64,000 nt of DNA from CAVXXB01 sp963765585. GTDB lineage: Bacteria > Calditrichota > Calditrichia > JAJRVZ01. The notes beneath the pieces are model-generated. The model searched no databases and was not told where the DNA came from. It saw nothing but the letters and a program-made list of their open reading frames with translations. Of the stretch, positions 46,801 to 56,460 are shown piece by piece. Position 1 is the stretch's first letter; each line of letters opens with the position of its first letter. Both the position numbers and the translations under genes were made by a program. Where the stretch lies: positions 310,001 to 374,000 of the forward strand of contig CAVXXB010000014.1 in assembly GCA_963765585.1 (NCBI GenBank), read 5' to 3'.

Positions 46801-47554
46801 TGATGTTCATGATGCATTTATCGGCGCAAAAAGAGTTCCTTTCGATCATAGTGATTATACTCCTCCGGGAAAAACTTCCTCTGCGTCCACGGAACTTCTT
46901 AAAGCAGAGCCGGGAGATATCGTTCGCATAAGTGTCTGGATCAAGGCGACGGATCTGGTTCCGGATTCCGCTGCGGCCGATCCGAATGGCTGGTCATGTG
47001 GATTTACCCCAATCTTTTTCGCATCTGCGGATAATAATGCCGGGTTTGGTCCGAATGAGTTGAAAGCATATGACTCTCATTTTAAGTTTCCGCCGGTTAC
47101 CGCATTTGACTGGACGGAATACTATACGGATTTTGAAGTACCCGAAGGCGCGGGTGCCATGTCTGCAAGATTGCATCCATATGCAAAGATCACCGGCACG
47201 ATTTATTTCGATGATTTAACTATTAAAGTCATCGGAAAGGCCAGCGATCTTGGAGAAAGGGATAATAATTCTCCGCTAACATTTGAACTGGGAAATAATT
47301 ATCCGAATCCTTTTAATCCTACGACCACCATTGAGTATAGTATACCAGATGCCGGAAGAGTAACTCTGGAAATTTTTAATATTCTGGGACAAAATATGCT
47401 TACGCTTGTAGATGAAAACCAATCCACAGGAAGATATCAGGTAGTGTGGGATGGAAAAGACAAAGCAGGCTCTCTGGTTGGAAGTGGTATCTATTTTTAT
47501 CAGTTAAGAACTAAAAATGCAGTGACCGTTAAGAAGATGATCCTCCTTAAATAA
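43841..47554 (+). CDS. Secreted protein with three near-identical ~365-residue repeats and sorting domain
   Basis: 1237 residues. A signal peptide ends SFGQ. Three tandem modules begin near residues 37, 395 and 765, each opening GG(L/F)ES(E/D)LPSYWTK and ending IYFDDL. Each module appears to be two β-sandwich halves of carbohydrate-binding type: LGRSLKISK…WYLKWEFWDSSG and HGYENTRL…IYFDDL. The modules differ mainly by a linker of changing length between AKRVP and PGDIV. Residues ~1155-1237 are the sorting domain (LGNNYPNPFNPTTTIEY … VKKMILLK). No catalytic motif is recognised. It probably displays multivalent glycan binding for the TonB cassette that follows. Confidence 0.83.
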   Translation: MEAFVKKFNWYVCGVIIILIVLIPVLSFGQYSIRDVGGLESELPSYWTKGSEPDGATLTWATDEYNSLGRSLKISKVATSEAAAWVSENMCDQWTPTHAADKDWLLGAYVMTENVNVNPANDDERWYLKWEFWDSSGVYIGETMVPIDQSVASNGSFMADTNDVGASILPRPSFTTIVSFVGGKDATGTVWVDNFIMADSRGAKWSAIWNNTFICPTGWFYWLPSTDGVISHGYENTRLTTAEAHSGVTSLMFDLPFDRDVHDAFIGAKRVPLDNTVKPGDIVRMSVWIKAKNLVPDSAATDPNGWSCGFTPIFFGSADNNAGFGPNEVGAHDSHFKFPPVTEFDWTEYTADFEVPEGAGAMSARLHPYAKMTGTIYFDDLKVEKLDVPQISNIGGFESDLPSYWTKAVEPSGATLEWATDEYLTLGRSLKISKEVTSEAAVWKSENMCDQWTPTHAADQDWLLGAYVKTQNVNTNPANDDERWYMKWEFWDSSGVFIGETMVPIDQSMASNGAFMADTNDVGASILPRPSFTTIVSFVGGKDATGTVWVDNFIMASSRGAKWSAIWNDTFICPTGWFYWLPSTDGMVSHGYENTRLTSAEAHSGLTSLMFDLPFDRDVHDAFIGAKRVPLTSEENGKTGYWLTENVSPGDIVRLKVWIKATDLVPDSAAADPNGWSCGFTPIFFASADNNAGFGPNELKAYDSHFKFPPVTEFDWTEYTADFKVPEGTGAMSVRLHPYAKITGKIYFDDLTVEKLDVPQISNIGGFESDLPSYWTKGAEPSGATLEWSTSEYMSLGRSLKISKEVTSDAAAWVSENMCDQWTPSHAADKDWLLGAYVKTQNVNTNPANDDERWYLKWEFWDSSGVYIGETMVPIDQSVASNGAFMADTNDVGASILPRPSFTTIVSFVGGKDATGTVWVDNFIMADSRGAKWSAIWNNTFICPTGWFYWLPSTDGVISHGYENTRLTSAEAHSGLTSLMFDLPFDRDVHDAFIGAKRVPFDHSDYTPPGKTSSASTELLKAEPGDIVRISVWIKATDLVPDSAAADPNGWSCGFTPIFFASADNNAGFGPNELKAYDSHFKFPPVTAFDWTEYYTDFEVPEGAGAMSARLHPYAKITGTIYFDDLTIKVIGKASDLGERDNNSPLTFELGNNYPNPFNPTTTIEYSIPDAGRVTLEIFNILGQNMLTLVDENQSTGRYQVVWDGKDKAGSLVGSGIYFYQLRTKNAVTVKKMILLK
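43949..45022 (+). repeat. Tandem coding repeat, unit 1
   Basis: Unit of 1074 bp. Its central part (about 44280-44560) is nearly identical to unit 3 at the DNA level. The variable linker here is short (LDNTVK). Confidence 0.85.
45023..46132 (+). repeat. Tandem coding repeat, unit 2
   Basis: Unit of 1110 bp; linker LTSEENGKTGYWLTENVS. It has more silent differences from units 1 and 3 than they have from each other in the central part. Confidence 0.85.
46133..47230 (+). repeat. Tandem coding repeat, unit 3
   Basis: Unit of about 1.1 kb; linker FDHSDYTPPGKTSSASTELL. Long exact DNA matches to unit 1 suggest recent gene conversion or duplication. Confidence 0.8.
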
Positions 47555-47567
47555 AGCTGCATAGCAC

Positions 47568-47604
47568 GAAGTAGTCCACCTTCCGGGGTGGACTACTTCT
47601 TTTT
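47568..47604 (+). terminator. Strong rho-independent terminator
   Basis: GAAGTAGTCCACC (47568-47580) pairs perfectly with GGTGGACTACTTC (47587-47599) around TTCCGG and is followed by TTTTT. It should separate expression of the repeat protein from the TonB receptor gene. Confidence 0.92.
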
Positions 47605-47700
47605 AAGTGATTCGCCCGCTCCCCATCTCATTGCAGAGATGGTGGATTTATGGGTGCTTTTTGGTACAGGCTAAGAAAACCGATATAAAAGGTGTGCCTT

Positions 47701-50412
47701 ATGTTTATAAAGAGATTTGTATACATTTTTTGCATGATCGGATTGGCTTTGTCGTTTGTGATTCCAAAAAATGTTGTTGCGGGTACAACGGGAAAAATAG
47801 CGGGAACAATAATTGATGCCCAAACCAATGAACCGCTTCCCGGCGCTAATATTATAGTAACAGGTACCCTATTGGGCGCTACCTCGGATGAGGATGGAAG
47901 TTACTTCATTCTGAACATTTCACCTGGCAAATATCAACTGGAGTCAATGTATATTGGTTATGCAACATCTGTAATTAAGGATGTTAAGGTATCAGTTGAT
48001 CAAACAACCCTGATTAATATTGAACTGAATTCGGAAATGCTGGAATCCGAGACAATTGAAGTTGTCGCCCAGCGGCCTTTGGTACAAAAGGATTTGACTT
48101 CTACCATGGCGAAAGTTACCGGTGAAGAAATTCAGGCATTGCCCATTGAAAATGTTTCCGGAGTTGTAAACCTTCAGGCAGGTGTCGTCGATGGTCACTT
48201 TCGCGGTGGGCGTACAGAAGAGGTAAAATATCTTATCGACGGCGTCTCTGTAACAGACGCGTTTACAGGTAATTATACCATGGAAGCGGATGTAAATAGC
48301 ATCGAAGAAGTGCAGGTACTTACCGGCACGTTCAACGCCGAATATGGCGAAGCACTATCGGGCATTGTCAATCAGGTTACAAAAGTTCCCGGAACAAGCA
48401 TTACCGGAGCCATCTCTGCATTTGCCGGTGACTATGTAACTAATCGAACCGATATATATAAAAATATTGACAATGTTACCCCAATGGATTTGTATAATTT
48501 GCAGGCCAGCCTGGGTGGCCCGGTTCCGGGTCTTGGTGATCATCTAAAGTTTTATCTATCCGGTCGCTGGGACAACAACCAGGGGTATCTCTATGGGCAG
48601 AGGCAATTTAATCCCTGGGATAATTCTGACTTTTCTGCAAACGATCCTGCCGACTGGTATGTAGGGGCAACCGGAGATAGTGAATATGTTGCCATGAATA
48701 AATCGGTACGGGGAAGTGTTCAGGGTAAATTATATATCAATGTTGGCGATTCGAAATGGATTGTTTTGCAGGGTATGTATCAGAATACAGAGTATAACGA
48801 TTATGATCATAACTATCAGATTAATCCTGATGGAACCTATCAGAAATTTCAGAATGGTTTGCTTGGCAGTCTTACCTATACGCATGTATTTACGCCAGCC
48901 ACATTTATGGACCTTAAATTCTCCACATTTTTAACTGAAACAAAACAATATGTCTATGAAAATCCGCTGGATACCCGTTATATGCCACTTGATGCGCAGT
49001 CCGTTGTGAGCGGCAATGCGTTCTATGTATCAGGTACTGAAAACTGGCATTTTTATCATAAAATTAGAACCAATACCGGAGGACTGGATGTAACTTCTCA
49101 GGCATCCACATTTCATTTGCTAAAAGCCGGTGCGCAAGTACAATTATATGATTTACAATATGAAGATTTTCAGATTCATGTGGATCCGGCATATGATGAT
49201 CAGGGAAATTTTACGGGATATGAACAGTCATTACCTGTCCCCGGGAGCTTTGATAATAATGTGTATTCAAATAACCCCTTCCAGTTAGCAGCGTATATTC
49301 AGGATAAAATTGAATTACCATATCTGATTGTAAATCTTGGTCTTCGATTTGATTATTTTGAACCCGATGCGATGGCTTTGAATGATCCGGATAATATTGC
49401 TGTTCTTGATGATATGTCGCCCCCATTTCCTGATTCGCTTTTCACGCAAGCTTCTGCCAAATCTCAGTTTAGTCCCCGAATCGGCCTCTCTTATCCAATA
49501 TCCGAATCGGGCGCGGTTCATATTTCGTATGGGCACTTTTTCCAAGTACCGCCTTTTGAATATTTATATCGCAATCCAAATTACAGGGTCGCCCTAACCG
49601 GTTCATTCCCTGAACACATTGGGAATATAATCGGCAATCCCGATTTGCAACCACAACAGACAAATCAATATGAAATTGGATTGCAGCAACAAATTTTGCC
49701 TGAACTGGGGCTCAATGTCACAGCATATTATAAAGATATTCGAAATTTATTAGGACAAGAACTGCATATTAAAAATAATTTCAAAAAATTCGGAAAATAT
49801 GTTAACCGGGATTATGGCTCGGTAAAAGGCTTTATCATCTCTCTGGAAAAACGGATGAGTCATTATTACGCAGCTACAATTGACTATACCTATCAAACGG
49901 CCAATGGTAATGCCTCGGAACCCAATGACGAGTTTGAAAATTCACAGAGAAATCCACCCATAGAAACAAATAAGCAACTGGTGCCTCTGAATTGGGATCG
50001 CACACATTCATTGAATTTTACAGTGACGGTTGGTACACCCGGTGACTTTCTGGTTAGTTCGATTGGTAAATTGGGATCCGGCCTTCCCTATACGCCATCG
50101 ATTCAGGATCAGCGAACCGGATTAGAAAATAGTGATAACCGGCCTATGTATTTCAATTTTGATATGTATATCACAAAATATTTCAACATTTCTAACAATT
50201 ATTTATCCGTATTTTTAAAGGTCTATAATTTATTTGATACTGCCAATGAAAACGATGTGTTTACAGATACCGGCAGAGCGGGTTATACTCTGGAACTAAC
50301 CAGGCAGCAAGCACAACCCCGGGGTGTAAACACGATTGAAGAATACTACACCCGACCGGATTACTATTCCGCTCCAAGATCAATTGTCCTTGGGCTTGGC
50401 TACACATTTTAA
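47701..50412 (+). CDS. TonB-dependent receptor, cassette 2
   Basis: Start at ATG 47701, six bases after AAGGTG; an in-frame GTG at 47692 overlaps that site. 903 residues: signal peptide, carboxypeptidase-regulatory-like domain (TGKIAGTIIDAQTNEPLPGANIIVTG), plug with VVNLQAGVVDGHFRGGRTEE and FNAEYGEALSGIVNQVTK, and a barrel ending in Phe (GLGYTF). It is a clear paralogue of 23377 with the same companions. By context it imports mannose-containing oligosaccharides. Confidence 0.9.
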   Translation: MFIKRFVYIFCMIGLALSFVIPKNVVAGTTGKIAGTIIDAQTNEPLPGANIIVTGTLLGATSDEDGSYFILNISPGKYQLESMYIGYATSVIKDVKVSVDQTTLINIELNSEMLESETIEVVAQRPLVQKDLTSTMAKVTGEEIQALPIENVSGVVNLQAGVVDGHFRGGRTEEVKYLIDGVSVTDAFTGNYTMEADVNSIEEVQVLTGTFNAEYGEALSGIVNQVTKVPGTSITGAISAFAGDYVTNRTDIYKNIDNVTPMDLYNLQASLGGPVPGLGDHLKFYLSGRWDNNQGYLYGQRQFNPWDNSDFSANDPADWYVGATGDSEYVAMNKSVRGSVQGKLYINVGDSKWIVLQGMYQNTEYNDYDHNYQINPDGTYQKFQNGLLGSLTYTHVFTPATFMDLKFSTFLTETKQYVYENPLDTRYMPLDAQSVVSGNAFYVSGTENWHFYHKIRTNTGGLDVTSQASTFHLLKAGAQVQLYDLQYEDFQIHVDPAYDDQGNFTGYEQSLPVPGSFDNNVYSNNPFQLAAYIQDKIELPYLIVNLGLRFDYFEPDAMALNDPDNIAVLDDMSPPFPDSLFTQASAKSQFSPRIGLSYPISESGAVHISYGHFFQVPPFEYLYRNPNYRVALTGSFPEHIGNIIGNPDLQPQQTNQYEIGLQQQILPELGLNVTAYYKDIRNLLGQELHIKNNFKKFGKYVNRDYGSVKGFIISLEKRMSHYYAATIDYTYQTANGNASEPNDEFENSQRNPPIETNKQLVPLNWDRTHSLNFTVTVGTPGDFLVSSIGKLGSGLPYTPSIQDQRTGLENSDNRPMYFNFDMYITKYFNISNNYLSVFLKVYNLFDTANENDVFTDTGRAGYTLELTRQQAQPRGVNTIEEYYTRPDYYSAPRSIVLGLGYTF

Positions 50413-50447
50413 TACTAACATTTTCCTGAAATTTGGAGAATATTATT

Positions 50448-53400
50448 GTGTTTCAAAATATAATCTCAAAGAGAATATCAACAGGGCTTATTTTACTGGC
50501 CATCAATTTATTTTTAACCACTTCCATTTTTTCCCAGCGTTTACCGGACTGGAGTAAAGGAAACCATAATTACACTAAAAAAGGGTTTATGAATGGTAAC
50601 CTGATTGAAACAGTATATTACAATTTCGGAGAAGTGGGTGACTGGCAGAATGAGCCCAGCAGAAGCGGTGTCTGGCCAAAAGGTACCAATCCCGCTCAGA
50701 CATATCTTGATGGTGTGGCTATAATTGTACAAGCTGAAGCAGAAGATCCTTTTGGTAAACTGATACATCCGCTCGAGACCAATTATTATGAATTTACCCG
50801 TGTGGATCCGGCCACACGAGTGGCCTATGGCTGGTGGCCACTACCCAATTATACGAATACGCACTCAAACAGTCCGGCCCGGAGCGATGATCCCTCAACC
50901 TGGCCGGATAGCTGGCCTGATCGCCTTAGTGAGTTTGATGGTAAATGGAATGGATTAATTAATCCGGCAAAGCAAAATGCTGATGTGGAAACCTATTTTG
51001 TTTTTGATGACAATGAAGATCGCGAATATATCAACAAAAACAGTTTTTATCCGGATGCTGATGATACCACTCGCGGCGGTCTGGGGATGCAGGTTCGTGC
51101 CCGCGGTTTTCAATGGTCTCAGGTATTGGCAGAAGATGTAATCTTCTGGTTTTATGAGATCACAAACATGAGCACTACGGATTATGACAAGGTATTGTTT
51201 GCCCAATATGTCGACTGGGGAATTGGAGGACATGATAACTCTTCAAGCAATGCCGGTGATTATGATGAGATCTTAGATATTTCATTTGCATGGTCCACAG
51301 TAGCTTATGGCAGTCCGGGACACTGGAGTCCGGTAGGATTGGCCGCATATGCATTTTTAGAAAGTCCTGGTATTTCAACTGATTATAAAGATAATGATAC
51401 CGACGGCTTGACGGATGAACAACGGGATAATACCGCACAGGTTTTTATTGAGCAACCAGAGGACGATCCCTTTATTAATAACGTAGCCAGTGATACCGCT
51501 TTATTCAGACAGTTTTATGGATATCCATGGCGACCGCATTGGGATGCGGACGAAAATGCGGACTGGCGATCATATACGGATGTAAACGAGAATGGCCAAT
51601 GGGATGAGGGTGAACCACTGAATGACGATGTGGGTACGGATGGTCTGGGAAATTTTGACGATGGCTATGCCGGTCCGGATGCCGACGGCACAGAAGGAAA
51701 TGGCCGCCCCGATCAGGGTGAACCGGGCTTTGGATTGCTTGATAAAGATGAATCTGACCAGTTAGGTCTTACCGGATTTCTAATTTATCCGGTACATCAA
51801 TATGAACTCAAAGATGATGAGGAAAATTGGCAGGTACTTTCCTCACTGCCATCCCCACATGGACAGGTGTTAGAAAATGTAAATCTGGCAAATTATTTCT
51901 CCAGTTACTTGTTTCATTTAAAGGGCAGAACTACCTATGGCCAGGAGACAGGTGAGACCGAGCGCTTTTCAATGGCCCTGATTTTTGGCATTGATAGCGA
52001 TGACCTTTTTCGCCGTAAAAGAACGGTGCAGCAAATATATAATGCCAACTATAATTTTGCGAAACCCCCTGAAAAACCTTTAATAAAAGCGATTGCCGGC
52101 GATAAACGGGTTACATTGTACTGGGATGATCGTTCGGAAAAGACCTTTGATGAGTTTTATCAAAAATATAATTTTGAGGGATATCGGATATACCGAAGTA
52201 CAGAACCAAATTTTCTTGAAAATAAATTAATTACAGATGCGTATGGTAAATCAACCTTCAGAAAACCAATTGTCCAGTTTGATTTGGCAGATGGAATAAA
52301 AGGGCTTCATCCCATCGATGTTAATGGTGCGATGTTCAATCTGGGTGAGGATACAGGAATAAGGCATACCTATATCGATTCAAGTCTTCAGAACGGCCAA
52401 ACATATTATTACGCCGTGGTAGCTTATGATCAGGGATTTACAACGACTACTGTTGAAGGACAATTCATAGGTATACCGCCATCGGAAACAACCAGCACTA
52501 TAAAAGTAGATATATATGGTGATTATAAGACGGATATAAACACAGCCGTTGTGACGCCAAGTGCCCCGGCTGCCGGTTATGTCGCACCGGAAATCAAACA
52601 AGCACCACATATAGGTCCGGGTACCGGTGGGATAATGATTAATGTATTGGATCCCGATACAGTAAAGGATGATCATACCTATCGGCTTGAGTTTCAAAAT
52701 AATACGCCGTTCCACGATGACCCAAACCCGTTATATAGTCTGATAGATTACACTTCGGGCGACACAATCATTAATGCAGTCGTCCTCTATGAAAATGAAG
52801 TGCAGACAGAAGTAATTGATGGTTTTGCAGTAGATATTTTCCATGATGACGAAGTCGTTATAGATGAGGAACAAACAAGTTGGATACAAGGAAATACCAA
52901 TTATCGAACAGAGGCTGGTTTTGATCCACGATTTGCTCCCGCATACCAGGCAAAACGAGTAGATTACCCGGCAGATTTTGAACTTACTTTTGTTGGAAAA
53001 GGGGTTGGGGACACTTCTATGCCCGCGACGAGCTTCAGCAATGCAATTCCATCTGATATAGTTATAAATAATCTCACCGAGGATCTTGATCATATTCAGT
53101 TTATTTTCCGTGATGAAAATAATGATTCCCTGTTCAATTTGAATGATGCAATATTTATTGTATCCGGAGATTCCGCCGGCAAACGGGCGACTTCATTCCG
53201 GGATTGGCGGGTCACCTGGTCGATTTCACTGTTAAAGGATACTACCATAGCCGATGTTGACCAGAGAGGACCGGAGGTAGGTGATGTATTTCATATCAGC
53301 ACAAAAAAACCATTCAGAACGGGAGAATATTTTGAATTTCTGACGTCATCACCCAGGCTGGATAAGGACAAGGCTAAAACGGATTTGGATGAAATTACAG

Positions 53401-53696
53401 TTGTACCAAATCCATATGTGGGAGCGGCTTCCTGGGAACCCATTACAAATGATGTAGGTCGTGGGGAAAGAAGAATATATTTTATAAACCTCCCTTCACA
53501 GTGTACGATACGTATATACACTATCAGTGGACACCTGGTACAAACATTAGAGCATAATACTACTACGGCCAATGGTCAGGAACCATGGAACCTGGTTTCA
53601 AAGGATGGCATGAATGTGGCGTTCGGTATATATATATTCCATGTGGATGCACCTGGTATCGGGGAAAAAATAGGACGTTTCGCCTTAATAAAATGA
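50448..53696 (+). CDS. Giant secreted TonB-receptor partner, cassette 2
   Basis: Start at GTG 50448, seven bases after GGAGAA; a TTG at 50433 overlaps that site. 1082 residues: signal peptide ending IFSQ; an N-terminal region paralogous to 26121; Asp-rich stretches near 315 (DNDTDGLTDEQRD) and 367-390 (DVNENGQWDEGE); a fibronectin-like part near 540 (IKAIAGDKRVTLYWDD … FEGYRIYRS); C-terminal variant sorting domain (~983-1082, VVPNPYVGAASWEP … GIYIFHVDAPGIGEKIGRFALIK). The conserved pairing of this family with TonB receptors suggests a working complex. I recognise no named family for the N-terminal half. Confidence 0.8.
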   Translation: MFQNIISKRISTGLILLAINLFLTTSIFSQRLPDWSKGNHNYTKKGFMNGNLIETVYYNFGEVGDWQNEPSRSGVWPKGTNPAQTYLDGVAIIVQAEAEDPFGKLIHPLETNYYEFTRVDPATRVAYGWWPLPNYTNTHSNSPARSDDPSTWPDSWPDRLSEFDGKWNGLINPAKQNADVETYFVFDDNEDREYINKNSFYPDADDTTRGGLGMQVRARGFQWSQVLAEDVIFWFYEITNMSTTDYDKVLFAQYVDWGIGGHDNSSSNAGDYDEILDISFAWSTVAYGSPGHWSPVGLAAYAFLESPGISTDYKDNDTDGLTDEQRDNTAQVFIEQPEDDPFINNVASDTALFRQFYGYPWRPHWDADENADWRSYTDVNENGQWDEGEPLNDDVGTDGLGNFDDGYAGPDADGTEGNGRPDQGEPGFGLLDKDESDQLGLTGFLIYPVHQYELKDDEENWQVLSSLPSPHGQVLENVNLANYFSSYLFHLKGRTTYGQETGETERFSMALIFGIDSDDLFRRKRTVQQIYNANYNFAKPPEKPLIKAIAGDKRVTLYWDDRSEKTFDEFYQKYNFEGYRIYRSTEPNFLENKLITDAYGKSTFRKPIVQFDLADGIKGLHPIDVNGAMFNLGEDTGIRHTYIDSSLQNGQTYYYAVVAYDQGFTTTTVEGQFIGIPPSETTSTIKVDIYGDYKTDINTAVVTPSAPAAGYVAPEIKQAPHIGPGTGGIMINVLDPDTVKDDHTYRLEFQNNTPFHDDPNPLYSLIDYTSGDTIINAVVLYENEVQTEVIDGFAVDIFHDDEVVIDEEQTSWIQGNTNYRTEAGFDPRFAPAYQAKRVDYPADFELTFVGKGVGDTSMPATSFSNAIPSDIVINNLTEDLDHIQFIFRDENNDSLFNLNDAIFIVSGDSAGKRATSFRDWRVTWSISLLKDTTIADVDQRGPEVGDVFHISTKKPFRTGEYFEFLTSSPRLDKDKAKTDLDEITVVPNPYVGAASWEPITNDVGRGERRIYFINLPSQCTIRIYTISGHLVQTLEHNTTTANGQEPWNLVSKDGMNVAFGIYIFHVDAPGIGEKIGRFALIK

Positions 53697-53730
53697 CACA
53701 ACACAAATTAAAAATGTTGTCGGGGCTTCT

Positions 53731-54762
53731 ATGAAGTATAAAATTATTATTTTTGTCACCATAATCAGCCTGGCCGTTTCCATACAGGCACAATCAAACG
53801 AACCGGTCTCAAAAGTAGGAACCGTCGCTGCCACTTTTCTGGAGATCCCTGTCGGTGCCAGATCTGCGGGGATGGGGGGCGCCTATGTAAGTCTGGCAAA
53901 TGATGTCAGTGCACTTTACTGGAACGTCGCCGGTATAATAAATCTTGATCGAAATGAAATTATGGGAATTCATACACGCTGGATTGGCGAAACCAGTTTT
54001 GATTATGCCGGATTGGTAATACCCTTTGGTGAAGCCGGAGCCTTTGGTGTCAGTTTTACCTCTCTAAGCATGGATGACATGAAAGTAAGAACTATTGATA
54101 AACCGGAGGGCACCGGTGAATATTTCAGTGCCGGGGATATAAGTATCGGCCTGTCATATGCGTTTAATCTGACCGAGCGGTTTGCCCTCGGATTTACCGG
54201 GAAATATATCCAGCAGTCAATCTGGCACATGACAGCGAATGCCTTTGCTCTGGATGCCGGAACGACGTTTAAGACAGATTTGCTAAATGGTATGGTTATT
54301 GGCGCTTCTATATCAAATTTCGGGACTCAAATCAAAATGGAAGGACGCGATACCAGGACGTTTCAAGCAGCAGATGAGACAAAAATGGGTTCAAATCAAA
54401 ATATTCCACACAATATCGAGATGGATGCCTGGGATCTCCCCTTACTTTTTCAAATTGGTGTTTCAACCAATGCCATTCAGACCGAACAATTTCGCTGGAC
54501 AGTTGCCGTGGACGCCCTGCATCCCACTGATAATTACGAAAGTGTGAATATTGGAACTGAACTTGCTTTCCAGGAATTTATTTTTCTACGTGGTGGATAC
54601 AATGCATTATTTTTGGATGATAGCGAAGGTGGACTGGCAATCGGGGTTGGATTTTCTACCAAATCACTTTTTAGTAACGTCCTGTTAAAATTCGATTTTG
54701 CTTATCAGGATATGAGTCGGCTCGAAAATGCACAATTTTTGTCCGTTGCTTTAGAATTCTGA
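53731..54762 (+). CDS. PorV/UPF0164-like outer-membrane β-barrel, cassette 2
   Basis: 343 residues: signal peptide ending SIQAQ, then GTVAATFLEIPVGARSAGMGG and AYVSLANDVSALYWNVAGI, the PorV-family N-terminal signature in full form, and terminal Phe (SVALEF). It is 34 bp after the giant protein. It is closer to canonical PorV than the copy at 29715 (GARSAGMGGA motif intact). Confidence 0.87.
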   Translation: MKYKIIIFVTIISLAVSIQAQSNEPVSKVGTVAATFLEIPVGARSAGMGGAYVSLANDVSALYWNVAGIINLDRNEIMGIHTRWIGETSFDYAGLVIPFGEAGAFGVSFTSLSMDDMKVRTIDKPEGTGEYFSAGDISIGLSYAFNLTERFALGFTGKYIQQSIWHMTANAFALDAGTTFKTDLLNGMVIGASISNFGTQIKMEGRDTRTFQAADETKMGSNQNIPHNIEMDAWDLPLLFQIGVSTNAIQTEQFRWTVAVDALHPTDNYESVNIGTELAFQEFIFLRGGYNALFLDDSEGGLAIGVGFSTKSLFSNVLLKFDFAYQDMSRLENAQFLSVALEF

Positions 54763-54840
54763 TGCTGGACAAAGCGATTCTTTCATCGGGTATAAATACG
54801 TTCTGATTTGTCGAATTTCACAGGGAAGCAATTTTTTCAA

Positions 54841-56460
54841 ATGATTCAAAAGCCTTATAAGAAAGCCAGGCACTCCAATATATTTCTTATACCCATAGTT
54901 TTTTCTATCATCCTGGGCTCTCAATCCCGCGCTCAGGACACAGATAAAACTTCCCCGGGATCGTTTGAATTTGATCAATATGATACACCAATAGTTGCCA
55001 CTGTCGCCAATATAAATATTTCGGCCAAAGAGTTTATGCTTAGTGCTACGAATTCGGTCCGGCGTTTTTAAAGCGATCTAAGGATTCAAAAAAGCGTTAC
55101 TTAATGGTGATGATCTATGAGAAACTGCTGGCTATAGAAGGGTACAAAAACGGGCTGGATAGCAATGAAAACGTTGTCCGGTCTGTCAAGGCCTATACCG
55201 ATGATATAATGACCGAAGAATTATTTAAAGATGAGGTTATGAGCCAGGTAAAAGTCAGCAATACAGAAATTGACGGGGCCATACCACTTGAAAAGATTCA
55301 GGTATCTTTACACTGGCTCTACACGGCTGATAAAAATGAAATATTTAGTCTGTGGAATTTGCTGAATAGCGGCGCTTCATTTGACAGTTTATTTTCATTA
55401 CAATTCAATAATGACGTATCAAAAAGTGACCGTACTTTAAATTCCAGCTATTTTCAATTGCAGCAAAAGAATCCACAATTGGCCGCTATTGTGAATAATC
55501 TGATTCCTGGTGATTATTCAAAGCCAATACATGTTGATGATGGATGGTATATTGTACTGCTTGAAAATATATTGACCAATGTTGTTATGACCGAGACTGA
55601 AATGACTAAAGCGCGACAAGAATTAGAGCGATCCATTTTCAAGCAGAAACTCGATATCGCCTCCGATAACTATGTTCAGGAATTAATGAACGCTCAAAAT
55701 CCCGTTATCGATCAGACTGCATTTTCCCGGGTTGTATACTATCTGAATAACGAATTTCTCTACCCGGATATTTATGAAACTGATTTACTGCAAAAATTGC
55801 TTCCAAAGACCAGCAATGATACAAATCCGGATATTACTAAAAATTCTGATCAGATTTTAATCAGATCTAAATTATATCACATACGATTGCAGGATTTTGT
55901 TGATTGGTTCCGGCCACGAATGGCTTATTTGAAATATTCCTCTGACTCTGCCGAAAATTTTATTCTATCCGTACAACAGATTATTTGGCGTATGGTACGT
56001 GACTACCTGCTGGTTCAAAGAGCATTGAAACTCTCGCTGGATGATAGGAAAGGGGTTAAAATTCAAGCGGCATGGTGGCAGGATAAAATCGTATATAATG
56101 CCATGAAATCGGAAATTGCGAAATCAATTACATTCACTGAAAATGATCTGCGGATCTATTACAATGCCCATACTGATAATTATCTTGATACCAATGACAA
56201 TGTAATTGACTTTGACAGAGCAAATAATGAATGTTAGGAGTGATTACATTAGAGAAAAATATATGGATAAAATAATGCGCAATGTTTTAAACCTAAAACA
56301 AACCTATGAAATAGAGATTTTTGATGATGTACTTAAAAATTTAAATGTCGAGGATGAACAAAATCCAAAAGCGATTGATATGTTTATTGTAAAAAAAGGT
56401 GGGCTGCTTCCCCGCCAACCGTATCCTACAATTGATTGGGAATGGCAGCAATGGTACTAA
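54841..56460 (+). CDS. SurA/parvulin-like periplasmic foldase, cassette 2, frameshifted twice
   Basis: From ATG 54841 a signal peptide ends SRAQD, then a SurA-like N-domain (VATVANINISAKEFMLSATNSVRRF). The frame breaks at the T5 run at 55065-55069, where a sixth T would continue LKRSKDSKKRYLMVMIYEKLLAIEGYKNG, and again at about 56230-56234, where removing one base gives NNEVRSDYIREKY. The restored protein is ~539 residues with a central parvulin-like region (IPGDYSKPIHVDDGWYIVLLEN). It matches 31053 in gene order and outline, but has a plain signal peptide instead of a lipobox. The start codon is uncertain (TTG 54808 is also in frame). Confidence 0.72.

Noticed and set aside
43841..47554. Triple repeat as an assembly duplication
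   Set aside because: The units differ by many silent changes and have different linkers, so they are real distinct copies, although exact copy number still rests on the assembly.
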